Shown: positions 25,159 through 37,749, counted from the stretch's first letter. The stretch: DNA of 64,000 bases from Auricularia sp. M13 (GCA_037042915.1 CM073201.1:2294001-2358000); one strand, 5' to 3'. Made by a program: numbers and translations. The notes: generated by a model not told the origin, from the letters alone.

Positions 25159-26886
25159 CTAGTCAGTCTCCGACTTGACAGCAACGAGGATGCCATGATG
25201 GGAGCCAGTGGCGGCGTCCACAATTTTCCAGCCGCTATTCAGGGCAGTATTCTTGATCATAGTCGGGGTAAGTTGCTTCTCAACGCTGGGTCCCAACCCA
25301 AGTTGATGGTTGGCGCCCCATCCCCAGCAGTAAACATTGCCGGCGTCGGATACAGCGAGGTTGTGCCAGCCGGATGCAGCCACGCTTACGACCTTTGTCG
25401 CTTGCGGGCCAGTCGAGTCGTTCGCCGAGTAAGGCGGGAGCGGAGGGTTCGGGTCAGACGGCGTAGGCGGGTTGGGAAGGCGTATGTGAATGGGTGTGCG
25501 AATGCGCGCTTCGCCAACCTGTGGATGGTCCGGCCCAAGTCCTAGCTGCGCCTCGTCGTTCCGGCCGCAGCCATACAACGTGCCATCATCCAGCCGCCAC
25601 AGCGTGTGCGCGTTTGCGCTGACAATTTGCGCAACGCGACGGCCGCCCAGCACGAAGGGGTGAAGAGCCTTGACACGCGTCGGATGCTCGATGACGTCCG
25701 CGTTGCCGCCGTCTTCCGGGTCGATGCCAGTCTGCCCATAGCCGTTCAGGCCCCACGCGTACACAACGCCGTCTTTGTCCATAGCGAAACTTGTGCTATG
25801 TCCCGCAGATATGTAGACAATATGGCGAAGCGCGAGGCGGTCCGCCATAAGCGCGTTACGCCGCCGGCGGTCCAAGATCCGGCGACCGAGCTGACTATCC
25901 TCGCCATTGCCCCACGAAAAGACGATGCCAGTGGTGGTCAACGCCAATACGTGATCCTGGCCACAGGCGACAGAGACGAATCGGTAACCAGCCAGATTGG
26001 GCATGATTTGCGGCGTGAATTGGCGCGTAGGGCCCGGAGCTCCACTGTCGAAGCCAAGCAGGCCATCCCACTGTGACCGTCATCAGCCCACGCAGGTTGC
26101 AGAGTGGCGCACGCTGCATACTTTGAAGCTACCCCACGAACGCACTTCGCCTTCGTCACTGAGTGCAACGCTGACCGACCCGCCCGCAGCAATTCGGACA
26201 GCGCGGAAGTCGTTTGGGTCCAATCCTTCGACGAGAGCCGGCGTCGCCTCCAGCTCGTCCTTGTCGAGCTTCTCGCCCGGCTTCTCCGGGTTTGCCACGT
26301 CGTTCGTCAGACGACCGAGCTGACCCTCGTCATTGATGCCCCAGGACCATATCTTCGAACTGAGTTAGCAGAACGCCTGCAAAGTCAGTAAAAAAACGCG
26401 TACCCGACCCGCCTCATCAATAGCCAGGGTGTGCATGGCGCCAGCGCAGACAATCTCGAAGCCCGCCCCCGGCCCGGCCAACTTGCCCTCTTCGACCGCC
26501 TCCTTGACCCAGGCGTGCAGGCGTGGACGGCTGATCGATGTTGTGTCTGCTCCGAGCCCCAGCTGCGGGAAGCCGTCCGTGTCGCCAAAGACAAAGAGAT
26601 GCCGGGCGGGGCGCAGGTGCTCCACGGCGTGCGGCAGCTTGTTGAGGTCATCGGGGCTGATGGCGGGCAGTTTCTTGGGCTTATGGCTATTGAGTGGTGC
26701 AGCGTCGTCCTTCTTGGGACGTCCGCGCTTGGTCTTGGGCTCCGCATTTTCGTTTTCTTGTTCGTCCGTCGCTTTGCGCTTGGGGCGAGCCGCGGGTGCC
26801 GGCTTGGGCTCGGGTTTTGGTGGCGCAGCCTTGATACGCGCGCTGACACGCGTCGGAGCAGTGTTGGAACGGGCTCGCGCAGGCAT
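25159..26886 (-). CDS. RCC1-family Ran guanine nucleotide exchange factor
   Basis: RCC1 (Srm1/Prp20, Pim1 in yeasts) loads GTP on Ran at chromatin and so sets the direction of nuclear transport. The N-terminus is basic and nuclear-like (PKRKATDEQENENAEPKTKR, GRPKKDDAAP). Seven-bladed propeller repeats follow: HLFVFGDTDGFPQLGLG, HTLAIDEAGR-IWSWGINDEGQLG, VSVALSDEGEVRSWG, GQDHVLALTTTGIVFSWGNG, DGVVYAWGLNGYGQTG, LWRLDDGTLYGCGRNDEAQL and DAGNVYCWGWGANHQLG. The protein ends SHHGILVAVKSETD at 25159. Introns occur near 26350-26400 and 26075-26135. The ATG at 26886 lies 178 bp from the stop of the acyl-CoA ligase gene, which is transcribed in the same direction. Confidence 0.9.
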
Positions 26887-27064
26887 GCCCGGTCGTGGTA
26901 AGTAGATGGTGAGGGAAGAAGGGAAAGAGTACGGAACGCGGAGTTTCCGATCGTGGACCGGAATCTCTCTACGCGTGATCGTGAGAACTCGGGCACAGCC
27001 GTGCTCAGGAATGTTGTTGTGTACTGATACAGGACGATGAGGTTGGATATTTACAAACTGTAGA

Positions 27065-29344
27065 TTAGAGTTTAGCTGTCGGCGGGTACAACACTATTTC
27101 TATCCCATCTGTGATTTGCTTCAGGAGCTTGCGTAGTCGCTTTCCTGACGGCGAGGTAGGGATCTCCTTAACAATGACGATGCCACCGCGCAACCACTTG
27201 TACTTGACGGTATGCTTCTCGACGTGCCGTCGGACCTCGTCCGCAAAACGCCGCTGTTCCTTCGTCACCTCTGGACCACGTGTTGCTAGTGAAGGATCGG
27301 CGGGGACGACATAGGCACGAGGCAGCTCTGTCGCCTCTTCCGCGGAGAATATTGCACAGACACCGGCATCCTTGACCAGCGGGAACGCGCATATGATGCC
27401 CTCGAGCTCAGCGGGAGCCACTTGTAGACCTATTATCGTGCCGTCAAACATAACGAGGACACTAGTAAGAACTATGGGACGCACCTTTATACTTTATGAC
27501 ATCCTTCAGCCTATCCACAATATAGATATTCCCCTTCTTATCCAGGACTCCAACGTCTCCTGTAAGCGGCATGAGGAGGAGCACTGCTTGGACAGCATAG
27601 CGGCCGCACCTGATCGATACCATCCATCCGGAGTTATAGCAGCTTTCGTGGCCTCGGGGTCGTTCAAGTAACACGAAAAATTCATCGGCGAGCGCAACAA
27701 TATCTCGCCGGGCTCTCCGATCTTGACAACTGCAAGCGGGATGATGAGCGGCCGTGTACATTTTGCATCGCGCGCGGCCTTGCCTTTGCCATCCTCATCC
27801 ACGAGCTTGGCGTCCATCCCCAACATGAAACGGCCCGTGCTCCCTGGCGCCGACTGCATCTCCTCCCAGGACAAGTCGCACTGCTGAGCCGTGCCGCCAG
27901 CCGTCTCCGTCATCCCCAGACCCATTGTCACCATGATTCCAGTCCGCTTGTAGACCTGCTGGATGATGTCCGGCCCGAGGGGAGCACCACCGCAAAGGGC
28001 GCGCTTCACGGTCGATAGGTTGTACTTGTCAACTGCGGTCATGTCAGTTCCGGGGAGCATGATTATTGAGGAAGCATCTACCCAACGGTGACTTGGCTAG
28101 CAGCAAGGCGACTGGCGGGGCGACGTGCATGACGGTCGCCCGGAAGGTGGATGCGAGTTCAAGGTACGACTTCAAATCGAACTAAGCAGCCTCGTAAGAC
28201 ATGGGATTCGCTATGAAACGAAACCCTGCGTACCTTTGGTATCATCATGACACTGGCTCCTATAAGTGGCGCCATCATCAGGAGAACTGGATTATTCATG
28301 AGCTTGCGCAGACATGTATGCATGCGCACTCCGTACCAGTGATGCCGAACGAATGGTAGACAGGCGGGAGCCCAAGAAACCTTTCGTCTGGGCCGAGTTC
28401 AACCATAGCATGCCAGAAAGCAGTCATCTGCCAGATGAGCGCGTAGTGGGATAACGCGACGCCTTTGCTCTTGCCCTACGTTATGTCAATACGATTCGCA
28501 AAGCTCAAACAAGAAAAAACTCACCGAGGTACCAGAAGACCACATGACCAGCGCAATGCGCGCTTCGGATTCCTGCTCGCTCATGGGAGCTATTGGCCAT
28601 TCCTCTTGGTCACGCCCAAGCAACCACTTCCAGTTGCGAACTTTCCAGTCGGTCACGCCTTGCTCTGACTCAACAGGCCGCGTCGCTCCGTAATCATCAT
28701 CCTGAGGATCGACAACGAAAATACAGCCTGCCGTCCTGTAATGCTCTCTGAGCGTAGCATCGTCCAGCGTATCGACAGCAGCAACGAGTGTTTGTAAGCT
28801 TGCGCCGGCCATGGTCACAATAGCCTGGGGCCGTGACTGTCGCAGGACATGGCCGAGCTCGTCTCTCGTTACTATCAGACTGTTGAGCAGAGCATCGGGT
28901 ATGCCTCGCAAACGCGAACGTACGGAACGGGTTGACGGTGCTCGCGGTCAAGCCGGCAGCCCAGATGCCAAAGCAGACGGGCGCATACACGACGTTGTTG
29001 GGCAGCTGGACCATGACGATGGGCGCCACGAGCGCGTCCTGAGCGCCATTGAACGGCGGCGGCTGCAAGAACGGCAGCGCTCGCAGGCCCCGCGCCACAC
29101 GGCCTGCGTCGCGTCGCACGCGCTCCCAGCTGACCTGGGCGCCGCTGACCGCGCTGATATAGAGCGGCCTGTGCGGCGGTACGCGCTCCTTCAGATAGTG
29201 CCCGCGCAGCGCTGGAGGCGCCGTGGCCACCGCCAGCGCGTCCTTGCCGCAGAACGGGTTGGCGAACAGAAACTCGGCGACGTTGCAATGTGGGATGCGC
29301 AGGCCCGTGGGCGACGTGTGCACTGCCCGTGCGTCTCGCGTCAT
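27065..29344 (-). CDS. AMP-binding acyl-CoA ligase (4-coumarate-CoA ligase-like), peroxisomal signal
   Basis: Enzymes of this family adenylate a carboxylic acid and pass it to CoA. The core P-loop is MWSSGTS-GKSKGVAL, split by an intron. The A5-like motif is GLGMTETAGG, the A7/A8 region reads GDVGVLDKKGNIYIVDRLKD with VIKYKG, and the catalytic Lys of the C-terminal domain is in TSPSGKRLRKLL. The protein ends PPTAKL, so the last three residues AKL form a type 1 peroxisomal targeting signal. The N-terminal domain starts at the ATG 29344 (GLRIPHCNVAEFLFANPF). About seven introns are present. The substrate cannot be told from sequence: medium-chain fatty acids, aromatic acids or a specialised metabolite are all possible. 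Confidence 0.85.
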
Positions 29345-29593
29345 GGCGACGGGAAATGTGGTCTGAGGAAAGAGAGGACGCTGCGGTTAAGCGCTGTCAG
29401 GTGTTGCATCGTGCGCACAAGCAGAAGTCGTCAGTTGGACAAGCTCCGAGCCGGCTCAGGCAACCGGCGAACTTGGGGAAGCCGCTGCTGCCGACGAAGA
29501 GCGGCAGCCAGAGTGCATTAGGTGCGAGCAGCAAGTTCTATTGACAGCGCTTTAGTGATACCGACACAACTACGGAATTTTCAATGCTCTGGA

Positions 29594-31093
29594 TCAGTCA
29601 AGCCCCGAGTTCCTCGACAACGCCTGAGTCGTTTGCTTTGCTAAACCAGCCGTGATACCCTCGATGGCCTTGTCGCGCTTGCGCAAGACGCCACGGTGCT
29701 TCTCGGTTATCCCCTGCAGCGAAGCGTGAAGCTGGACCTTGTGCCTGCAAACGCATAAACCACCAAAAGCAACAACCGCGGAAGAGTTGACCTCGTATAT
29801 TCCTTGACCTCCAGAAACAATCAGTGTGCGCTCTATGATAAATGCTGCAAACGGCTCACCATGTCTATGCACTTGGAGAACCGTTCAATGAGGACTGCGC
29901 AAATTGGGTAAAGCTAGAGCACACAGTGATCCGTCATAGACACACCAGAACCATAAGCCTCCCACTCTTCATGTGAGCTGGCCTCCCACTTCGCATAGTC
30001 CATCTCGTATTGCTTCGCATGGGCGCCAGTAAACGCGGCCAGGTCGAATCCGCCCATGAGCTGCTGCAAGGGGTGAACGGCTGTGGGAGCCATTGGCATG
30101 TCGTCGCGCTGCTGGAAGTGATGCGAGCGGTTCTGCGCGCTCGTTCCCGGGTTGATCCCGTCATGCATGGGCTCCAGGTCAGAAAGAGGCGACGTTCCGC
30201 GACGACTGCCAGCATAGTGCATCTGGAACATATAAGCGCGCATTAGGACACATGCATCGTCCAGGAGTAACCTCATTCTGCAGCACATCATCGACCCTCG
30301 GACGCTTCGCGGGGTGGTCTGCAGAGTCAACTTCATGCTCGTCGGCAAACCGTTTATTAGTGCCGGCATTGCTTTCAACAGACATAGAACGACGGCCAGG
30401 AGAGTCGCGGTAGTGAGGGTCGGGCGGTCTGCTAACGTTACGGTGATCAGTGGGCATAGTACTGGTGCGAAGGTGCTGCCCGGAGCCGCGCTGCGAAGGG
30501 TGGGCATTCTGGTTGGGCTGAGCAAAATCACGAGCTTGAGGGTGGATCGGAGTAGGCTGGGGGACGGAATATTGCTCGGAATGATGTGAAGCAGAAGGCT
30601 GGTCAAATAGAGAAACATGCTGCTGCGGCTGGACGTGTGCCGCACGGGACTTTGGACGAGCTTGGTTGTATGCACTGGGCGGAGCTGGGGGCGGAAGCAT
30701 AGCAGCAGCACGAGGGCGCGGGCTCGGCGGACGGAACATAGAGAAATCAGGCGGTCCCATGAGAGCAGAAGGATGGCGGGGGTCAGGGCTGGCGATGGTG
30801 CTACCCAGGCTGGAGTCAGGGACACGTTCGTCTGTGGCCACGGCAGCTGCCCTGAGGTCTGGCGCGCGGCCCGCAGATTTTTTGCTGGTTAATTTCTTCA
30901 AGCTGGAGGTGTTGAGCGGACGGCTGGAGTCATGGTCTCCGGCCCTGGAAGCTGAGCGAGTAATCGAGTCCCCATCGTCTGGCTGCGAACGCGCTGGGTA
31001 AACGGAAGCTGGTTCTGAGCTGGCTGGCGTCGAGCTTGCAGGCTGCTGCCTCTGAGGGGCGCTTCCAGGAACGAAACGCGCGCGGGCAGACAT
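29594..31093 (-). CDS. Hypothetical protein, disordered N-terminus and basic helical C-terminus
   Basis: I do not recognise this family. The first exon (from the ATG at 31093) codes for about 280 residues rich in Ser, Pro, Gln and Ala with no predicted fold, and ends near PAKRPRVDDVLQNE, a likely nuclear localisation signal. Middle exons contain MHYAGSRRGTSPLSDLEPMH and YAKWEASSHEEWEAYGSG. A C-terminal helical segment (VLIERFSKCIDM, then HKVQLHASLQGITEKHRGVL with KRDKAIEGI) looks conserved in style and could form a coiled coil. It stops at 29594. Exon joints at 29740-29870 were not fixed. A nuclear protein is the likeliest reading, but this is inference. Confidence 0.5.
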
Positions 31094-31558
31094 CGAGCAC
31101 GAGCACGAGAAAGAGCGGAAGCAACGCGTGAGGGCGGAGTTGAGCGCGATTCGCGTCTTGGAAGTTGGTACCGTGACTGCCGTCAGCCAATCGCGCGCCG
31201 TCCATTTCCCATCGGCTGAATGTGGCGCACCGTCCCCATTCCGCGTGACGAACGCCGAACGGCAGCGTGTATTCTAGGCGTCGTCCTATCAGTTATGCTA
31301 CGCTTTTGCAGCCGGCTTGGGCGAGGCGCGCGAGCATTGGCAGGTAGTATTCTCTGCCACTGTGTGGGTCGCTATTCGGTGTCAGGACCCGCCTGCGTAC
31401 AAGTCCGTGGCACTGCGAAGAATACTCAACGGCACCCCGACGGGGAGGAGCAGCGGTAACCGGGCCGATTTGGTCTCGAATCCTTGGGTCACGGTGCCAG
31501 GTGACCTAGGGGGTAGTGACCGGTTCCAAGCCGCACCTGCTCTTGCTCCAGTACTGCC
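31094..31558. other. Divergent intergenic region before ILV3
   Basis: The stretch of 465 bp holds the back-to-back promoters of the unknown disordered protein (minus) and ILV3 (plus). No TATA box, RNA gene or repeat stands out. Confidence 0.5.
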
Positions 31559-34430
31559 ATGTCGTCTGAAGGTGTCGATATGTAAGTACGAGTATGTTTC
31601 CTCGGTGGCATGTCTGATGGGTACGGTAGCCACCGCGTTTCGCGCTCGTCGCCCACGAGCGGCAATGCCAAACTCAACAAGATTTCATCTGCAATCACTC
31701 AAGACAAGGCCAGTAGTTATATGCTGTATGAAGGCCTTCTCTGACAATATTGCAGACCATGGGAGGCAGCCAGGCGATGCGTAAGGATGCAACCCGTTGC
31801 CAGTCTACGTATTGAGGCTCTACAGTGTACGCCGTCGGATTCGACGAAAACGACATGGACAAGCCTCAAATCGGTGTAAGTTTACTTGCTCGCAGACCTA
31901 GGAAGATTTATTGACATCGTTCCTCTAGATCTCCACAGTCTGGTGGGAGGGAAACCCGTGCGTAGCTTTCCGTTGTGCATCCACTCCTCGTCTCTCACGC
32001 AGGCCTGCGCAGTTGCAACAACCATCTCGTAGGCATATAGTCTGCCTTCCGGAAACCCTCATACGAATTCATGATAGCTCGAGTTTGGAATGAAGATCAA
32101 GGAAGGCTGCAAGGCTGAGGGACTCATGCCCCTCATGTTCAATACGATTGGCGTCAGGTAGCGCCGCGTCTATGAGTAATTAAAAATGAACCTCAACGCT
32201 TTTGCCCTAGCGATGCCATTACGATGGGAACAGATGGTAAGCATTTCCTAACCTACTCAATTGAAACTCATCATTCACCTCGCAATCCTCAGGCATGCGA
32301 TACTCGTGCGTTGACTATTGTTGCGTCGATTCTAGAAGTAACGCCGAGTAGTCTCCCGAGTCGCGACATTATAGCAGACTCCATTGAGGCGGTATGGTTG
32401 CTGATCTGGCCTGGTCGAAGTCGTGGCTAAAGGTGCTCAGGTCACTCTGGCGCAGCACTACGACGGCAACATCAGCGTTCCCGGATGCGACAAGAATAGT
32501 TGAGCATCTCAACACTCTCTACAGCGTTGTCCCTTACCACTCGTCAAGTGCCTGGCTGCCTGATCGCAGCGGCGCGCCACAACCGTCCGACAATTATCGT
32601 CTACGGCGGCACGATCCAGGCGGGCAAGCGGCACGTCGACTGTCCCGCCATGGGCTTCAAGAAGGGCGACGACGTCAATATTGGCCAGGCTTTCGAGGCG
32701 TTCGGTTAGACATCGTTGGCTTCCCGTCATGAGAAAGGCTTATGTAATCTTCAGGCGCCTATGCCACGGGCAAGATTTCCGACGAGGAGCGCTTCGACGT
32801 TATCCGCCATGCATGCCCCGGAAGTGGAGCGTGCGGTGGCATGTTCACGTTGGTTCCCTGCTTTATAGCTCAAAGATTAAGTTAACGACGTACGGCGCAG
32901 CGCAAACACCATGAGCTGCTGCTTAGAGACACTGGGAATGTCACTCCCTTACTCGGCGACCATCCCCGCAGCGTATCCAGGTGCGCTTCTTTAGGGATTC
33001 CGTTTCTCCGTTCTGAAATTTGGGCAGAGAAGGTCCAGGAATGCCTCCGTGCCGGAAAATATAGTAAGTTTTATAGAAACATCGATTGTGTGACTCTCAC
33101 CCGTTTGACAGTGAAATTGTTGCTCGAGCGCGATATAAAGCCTCGGTAAGTTGCTGTACTCACTCTGTTGCTCAAGATTTAAGATGGCCCCAGCGATATT
33201 CTCACACGCCAAGCATTCCTCAATGCAATCACCGTGGTGAACATCATTGGCGGGTCTACGAACTCGGTTGGTCGAATTTCCATCCAAAAATTGCATACGT
33301 TCAATGTCCCCACTTGCAGGTCCTTCACCTGCTTGCAGTTGCACGCGCAGCCGATGTGCCTCTCGACATTGACGACTTCCAGAAGATTGCGGATAAAACG
33401 CCCTTCCTCGCGGACCTCAAACCGTCCGGCAGGTACATGCAGGAGGATTTCCACAAAATCGGCGGTCTCCCTAGTCTCCTCAAATATCTGATCAAACGCG
33501 GCATGATCGATGGCTCGACGCTGACCGTGACCGGTCGCACTCTCGCAGAGAACGTCGCAGACGCGGAGGATATTCGTTTTGACAACCAGGATGTTATTCG
33601 CCCGCTCGAGAACCCGATCAAGCCCGAAGGCCATCTCACGATCCTCCGTGGCAACTTGGCGCCGGACACTGCTGTCGCGTGAGTTCGTGCAGAGTGCGCG
33701 ATGAACCTTGCACTGAGCCTTTCTTTATGCAGTAAACTGACTGGCAAGGAGGGGCTGCGCTTTGAGGTACGTTTGTCACAATGGAGAATGCTATTTTCCA
33801 CTGACTTCTATTAGGGCACGGCGTTGTGCTTCGACGTGTACGAGTCGCATTAAGAATCTCGATGAGTGAAATTGATCCTCGCCTGCAGGGAAGCAGATTT
33901 CTACCCCGCGCTGGCTGCGGGCAAAATCAAGCCTGGTACCGCTGTCATTTTCCGATACCAGGGCCCGAAGGGTGCCCCGGGTATGCCGGAGATGCTGGGG
34001 CCTACCGGGAGGTGAGATTGTGCAGGCACGTTCATCGTCCTTTGCTAATAGGGTCTCCTAGCATTATGGGTGCTGGCCTGGGCAACTCGACCTGCCTCAT
34101 CACCGACGGCCGCTTCAGCGGCGCCTCCCGCGGGTTTATCATTGGCCATGTCACCCCAGAGGCGCAGCTCGGAGGTCCTATAGCACTTGTGCATGACGGC
34201 GACCGCATCATCGTCGACGCTGCCACGCGCACGATCCACTGGGATGTTGACGATGCCGAGATTGCGCGCCGTCGCCAGGAGCATGAGGCGAAGGGCCCTC
34301 GTCCTTTCAAGGTCAAACGTGGTGTACTGCTGCGCTATGCGAGGGACGTTGCGGTGAGTGGTGCCCTGCCTCGGAGTTCACACACTGATTGTTGCCGCAG
34401 CCCGCCAATGTGGGCGCTTACTGCGACTGA
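31559..34430 (+). CDS. ILV3: Dihydroxyacid dehydratase (ILV3-like)
   Basis: This iron-sulfur enzyme makes the 2-keto acids for valine and isoleucine. About 15 introns break it, but every family block can be joined in frame: [49 protein letters not shown] (first cluster Cys), [51 protein letters not shown] (second Cys), [12 protein letters not shown] (third Cys), [60 protein letters not shown] and the end [12 protein letters not shown] with its stop at 34428-34430. The three cluster cysteines are intact, so it should be active. Start: the ATG at 31559 with an intron after MSSEGVDI. No clear mitochondrial presequence is visible, although fungal Ilv3 normally works in mitochondria. Confidence 0.9.
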
Positions 34431-34615
34431 ACTGACTGCTGGAAAGTCGACGCGGAAACACATGTACAATTACCTACTACCTCGATTGAGAGTAAGACAC
34501 CAATGTTATCTTATAGGTGAGATGTGTTCTGTGCGTCCCGTATCTGAAGCAATACGTTCTTCTTTCTGCAACCTGTAAGTGCCCTCACGTATGATTAGTA
34601 GCTGCTACCTCCCAG

Positions 34616-35665
34616 CTGGCCTTTCCGAGCGGCGATGGCGGGTTTATGGCGAAATTTAGAGAAGTCATGGCGGCCGAGGAGCTTAGACCTGACCCACCGC
34701 ACCAGGGCGAGCCAATCCCCCAATTTCGGCACGACTGGCGTCACGATGCTGAATCGATCTATTGGATATACGTCTACTCCTTCGCACGCGCCCGCCCACT
34801 CGACACCAACCCTGAAGAAACCGAGTCCTTCATCGCGTTCTGCTGGGCCATGTTAATGCCTGGGAAGGGCGCGGGCAAACCAGCCCGAGAAGCTTGGTTA
34901 AACGTGGGGCAGCCTCAGCAGCTCTTTGCGGTGCCCCTTAAGCCCCTGGAACTTCTCTTCCAACGCATGGCATCTTACCTGACGATGCCCTGGCACATCT
35001 ATTGCGGCGACGGTGGAATCATGGCGAACAACCGGGACCACGTTCATGTCGCCTTCCGGCGCTTGATCATATGGTTCAAGCTCGACAGTGCGAATAACGA
35101 TACTTTAGGCATCCACTTGGACACAGCGTCACCGAGGATCACCACCGCATTTGACCATGAAGCCCGCCAGTGCGTCACACCTACGGGCAGGCGGGAGAAT
35201 ACTGGCGCAGCGCAGCTTTCGATGACTATAGAAACCCGACTTGCGACCATAGAGAAGCGCAGGGCGGAGGCTCTAGCAGCCTCTATCATGGACGGCGACA
35301 CTCGTGGGCCCAAGCGACCCAAAATATTGACCGCCTGCGCTACCGTCAGCTCTCCTGCGCAACTCCATACCGACGATGAGCCAGTACGCGATATACCGCA
35401 GGAGCGTGGGGATCATGCTCGAGGCGACGATGTACAGTCCAAGAGCGAGCCTGTTCAGCAGCGTGACGCCAGCGCACTTGATGCAGTGCAAGAGTGTGTG
35501 GGCGTGGACGATGCTGGCGATCGTCAGCGACGTGAAGACATCCAACCCAAGGATAAGCCCATGGAGCCGTACGACGCATGTGTGCATGGTCATGCAAAAT
35601 CTGCGAGGGCGCTTCGCCTTATGTTTTGGAAGGACAGGTCTCTGTGGTTCGGTCGGGGCAAGTAG
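34616..35665 (+). pseudogene. FunK1 kinase C-terminal fragment, copy 3
   Basis: The open frame matches only the C-terminal third of FunK1: LAFPSGDGGFMAKFREVM, WRHDAESIYWIYVYSFARAR, LELLFQRMASYLTMPWHIY, DHVHVAFRRLIIWF and the terminal motif ALRLMFWKDRSLWFGRGK. Homology begins at a splice acceptor (CTCCCAG before 34616), upstream of the first ATG. The catalytic loop HRD and the whole N-terminal domain are absent from the 185 bp between it and the ILV3 stop. A weak match to the preceding FunK1 segment ([12 protein letters not shown]) may lie just before a donor at about 34574. The acidic, Gln-rich linker is about 100 residues. It is best read as a broken FunK1 relic, though a transcript could still be made. 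Confidence 0.7.
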
Positions 35666-35915
35666 ATGCCTCAGGTTGTTGTCGCTTTCTTATCGCAAGT
35701 TCTGCTATTCACCATGCACTTTTGTATTCATTTATACCGCACGCTGTATCTTGCTTGCTGTACAATATTCCACTACTATCTTATTACTGCAGCACCCATA
35801 TGCATCGCGTTATCGAGCCGTTGCTTCGCGTTGAACCTAATTACACAGTGTTGCCACTTCTCTTGCTCCTACTTCATCCGATCCGGCCAGCTTCCTGCTC
35901 CAGACGTTCTGCGCG

Positions 35916-37213
35916 ATGGCGCCCGCGAAAGCTGAGCACCCGGACATGGTCTATCGCTTTCTGGGGAACTCTGGGCTGCGCGTGTCCGCGATCTCGCTTG
36001 GTGGCTGGTTGACCCACGGTGGACATACTGGCGAGGAAATTGCTCTGGATACTATCAAGGCCGCATACGACGGAGGCGTCAACTTCTTTGACTCTGCAGA
36101 ACAGTTGAGGGTTGGCCATTCTGGCTCGGTTCGAAGCAGCTGAGGCCTAGCAGGTACTCGAGTGGACGCGCGGAAATCTTGCTGGGCAAAGCCGTTCGGC
36201 ACTTTGGCTGGGACCGTGACGACCTTGTCATCTCCACTAAGATTTACTGGGGCGAGCACGAAGATGGATCCAAGGGTGTCAACGGTCGGGCTGACTGACA
36301 TGGTCTCCGCAAACCATTAAAATTGTGACCAGATGTCGGCCTATCGCGCAAGCACGTTCTGACGGGAATGCGCAAAAGCCTGAAACGGCTTCAGATGGAT
36401 TACGTTGATCTCGTCTGTAGGTTGTCTAATACCTTTCCGATCGCACGGCGGCTGATCTTTGAATGCTTGTAGATGCACATCGTCCAGACAAATCCACGCC
36501 CATGGAAGAAGTCGTCAGAGCTTTCAACCATCTCATCAATACTGGGCAGGCGATGTATTGGGGCACGTCTTTCTCCGTGTTTCCTGACTCTCATTGGCTG
36601 ATAACCGTTTATAGGGACCAGCGAATGGAGCGCAGAAGAAATACAGGATGCCTGGCGGGTCGCGGACAAGCTCAGTCAGTTCCTTCGTTTCCTACAGCTC
36701 GCGCACGGCTGACCGCTCCGCATACCACAAGGCCTCATCGGGCCCGTCATGGAGCAGCCGCAATACAATATGCTGACCCGGGAACGTGTCGAAGTTGAAT
36801 ACGCACCGCTGTACCGAAAGCATGGCCTGGGCCTCACGATCTTCTCGCCTCTCCTCCGTGGCGTCCTGACTGGGAAGTACAATAACGGCATACCCGACGA
36901 CTCGCGCGCAAACAAGAGCGGCGCTGAATGGTTCAGAAGTCAGATCATCAACGGTCAGTCAATGCTCGAGCGCGTCGCGCGGCTCGAGCCCATTGCAAAG
37001 AAGATCGGTGCGACAACGGGACAGCTGGCTCTTGCTTGGGTCGTCAAGAACGAGCATGTGAGCTCTGCAATCATCGGGGCCACCAGCGTTGGGCAGATCG
37101 AGGAGAACCTGGCTGCCCTGCAGTTCGTATCGAAGTTAACACCAGAAATTCTGGAGGAGGTTGAGGCCGTGCTGGAAAATAAGCCCAAGCTCCCTCCCAT
37201 GCGTTTCACATGA
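35916..37213 (+). CDS. Aldo/keto reductase, Kv-channel beta-subunit type
   Basis: NADPH-dependent aldo/keto reductases of this subgroup resemble the potassium-channel beta subunit. Segments line up with that family in order: [76 protein letters not shown] with [67 protein letters not shown] and [20 protein letters not shown]. The catalytic tetrad (Asp and Tyr in DSAEQY, Lys in STKI, His in YAHRPD) is complete; mammalian beta subunits carry Asn at the His position. Six short introns interrupt the gene, and it stops at 37211-37213. Most fungal members act as plain reductases, so channel binding is not implied. Confidence 0.87.
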
Positions 37214-37749
37214 CGCGGGAAATCGCTGTGTAACACATCGTGTATTTCATACTTTTGCGCATGAATATTCAAGATAGTGTACTGAACAGGCCGGGAGCAG
37301 GGCGCCGGTTCCGAAGTGAAGAGTCATCGACGAAGAAATGACACGAAGAATGACTCTCTTCTCCTCCAACCACCATCTAGCCATGCCTGCGCTACGTGCC
37401 CGGGCTCTCCAAAGCTAGAGAAAAGTGGAGGCACACAGCGCTCGGTCAGTGTCGCAGCAACTTTCGGCGTTCGACGTCCAACGTGGCCGTTAACGCGTGA
37501 ATGCGTCGGTTTTGGCCAGCTTTTTGTTCCGCGACATCGTCTGAGCCGTGGCCGCATCGATCGCCGCCGTTGCAGCCGTTGACAATGCCCTCCGGCTAGA
37601 CAGGGCCTGATATGGCGGCTTTTTAGCGACGCTGGAACGCCCAGAGATTGCTTCAGAGCAACCTTGTTTGGGTTGAGCCGCCGCTAGACTTCTGCTTCGC
37701 CTGCTGGCAGAGTGTGGCGGCTGCCATCATTCCTTCCTTCTACTCGGAC
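37214..37749. other. Intergenic stretch before the RdRP gene
   Basis: This is 536 bp between the reductase stop and the first usable ATG of the RdRP. Open frames on either strand (37316-37582 plus, 37324-37557 minus) show no family motifs. The missing N-terminal part of the RdRP might be expected here, but I cannot see it. An in-frame stop lies at 37624-37626. Confidence 0.5.

Noticed and set aside
31470-31500. Possible tRNA T-loop (GGTCTCGAATCC)
   Set aside because: One extra base in the loop and no acceptor or D-arm pairing around it.
35273-35593. Hydrophobic minus-strand frame that looks like a membrane protein
   Set aside because: It is the exact antisense of an acidic, Gln-rich FunK1 linker. 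Reversed acidic codons give hydrophobic residues by chance.
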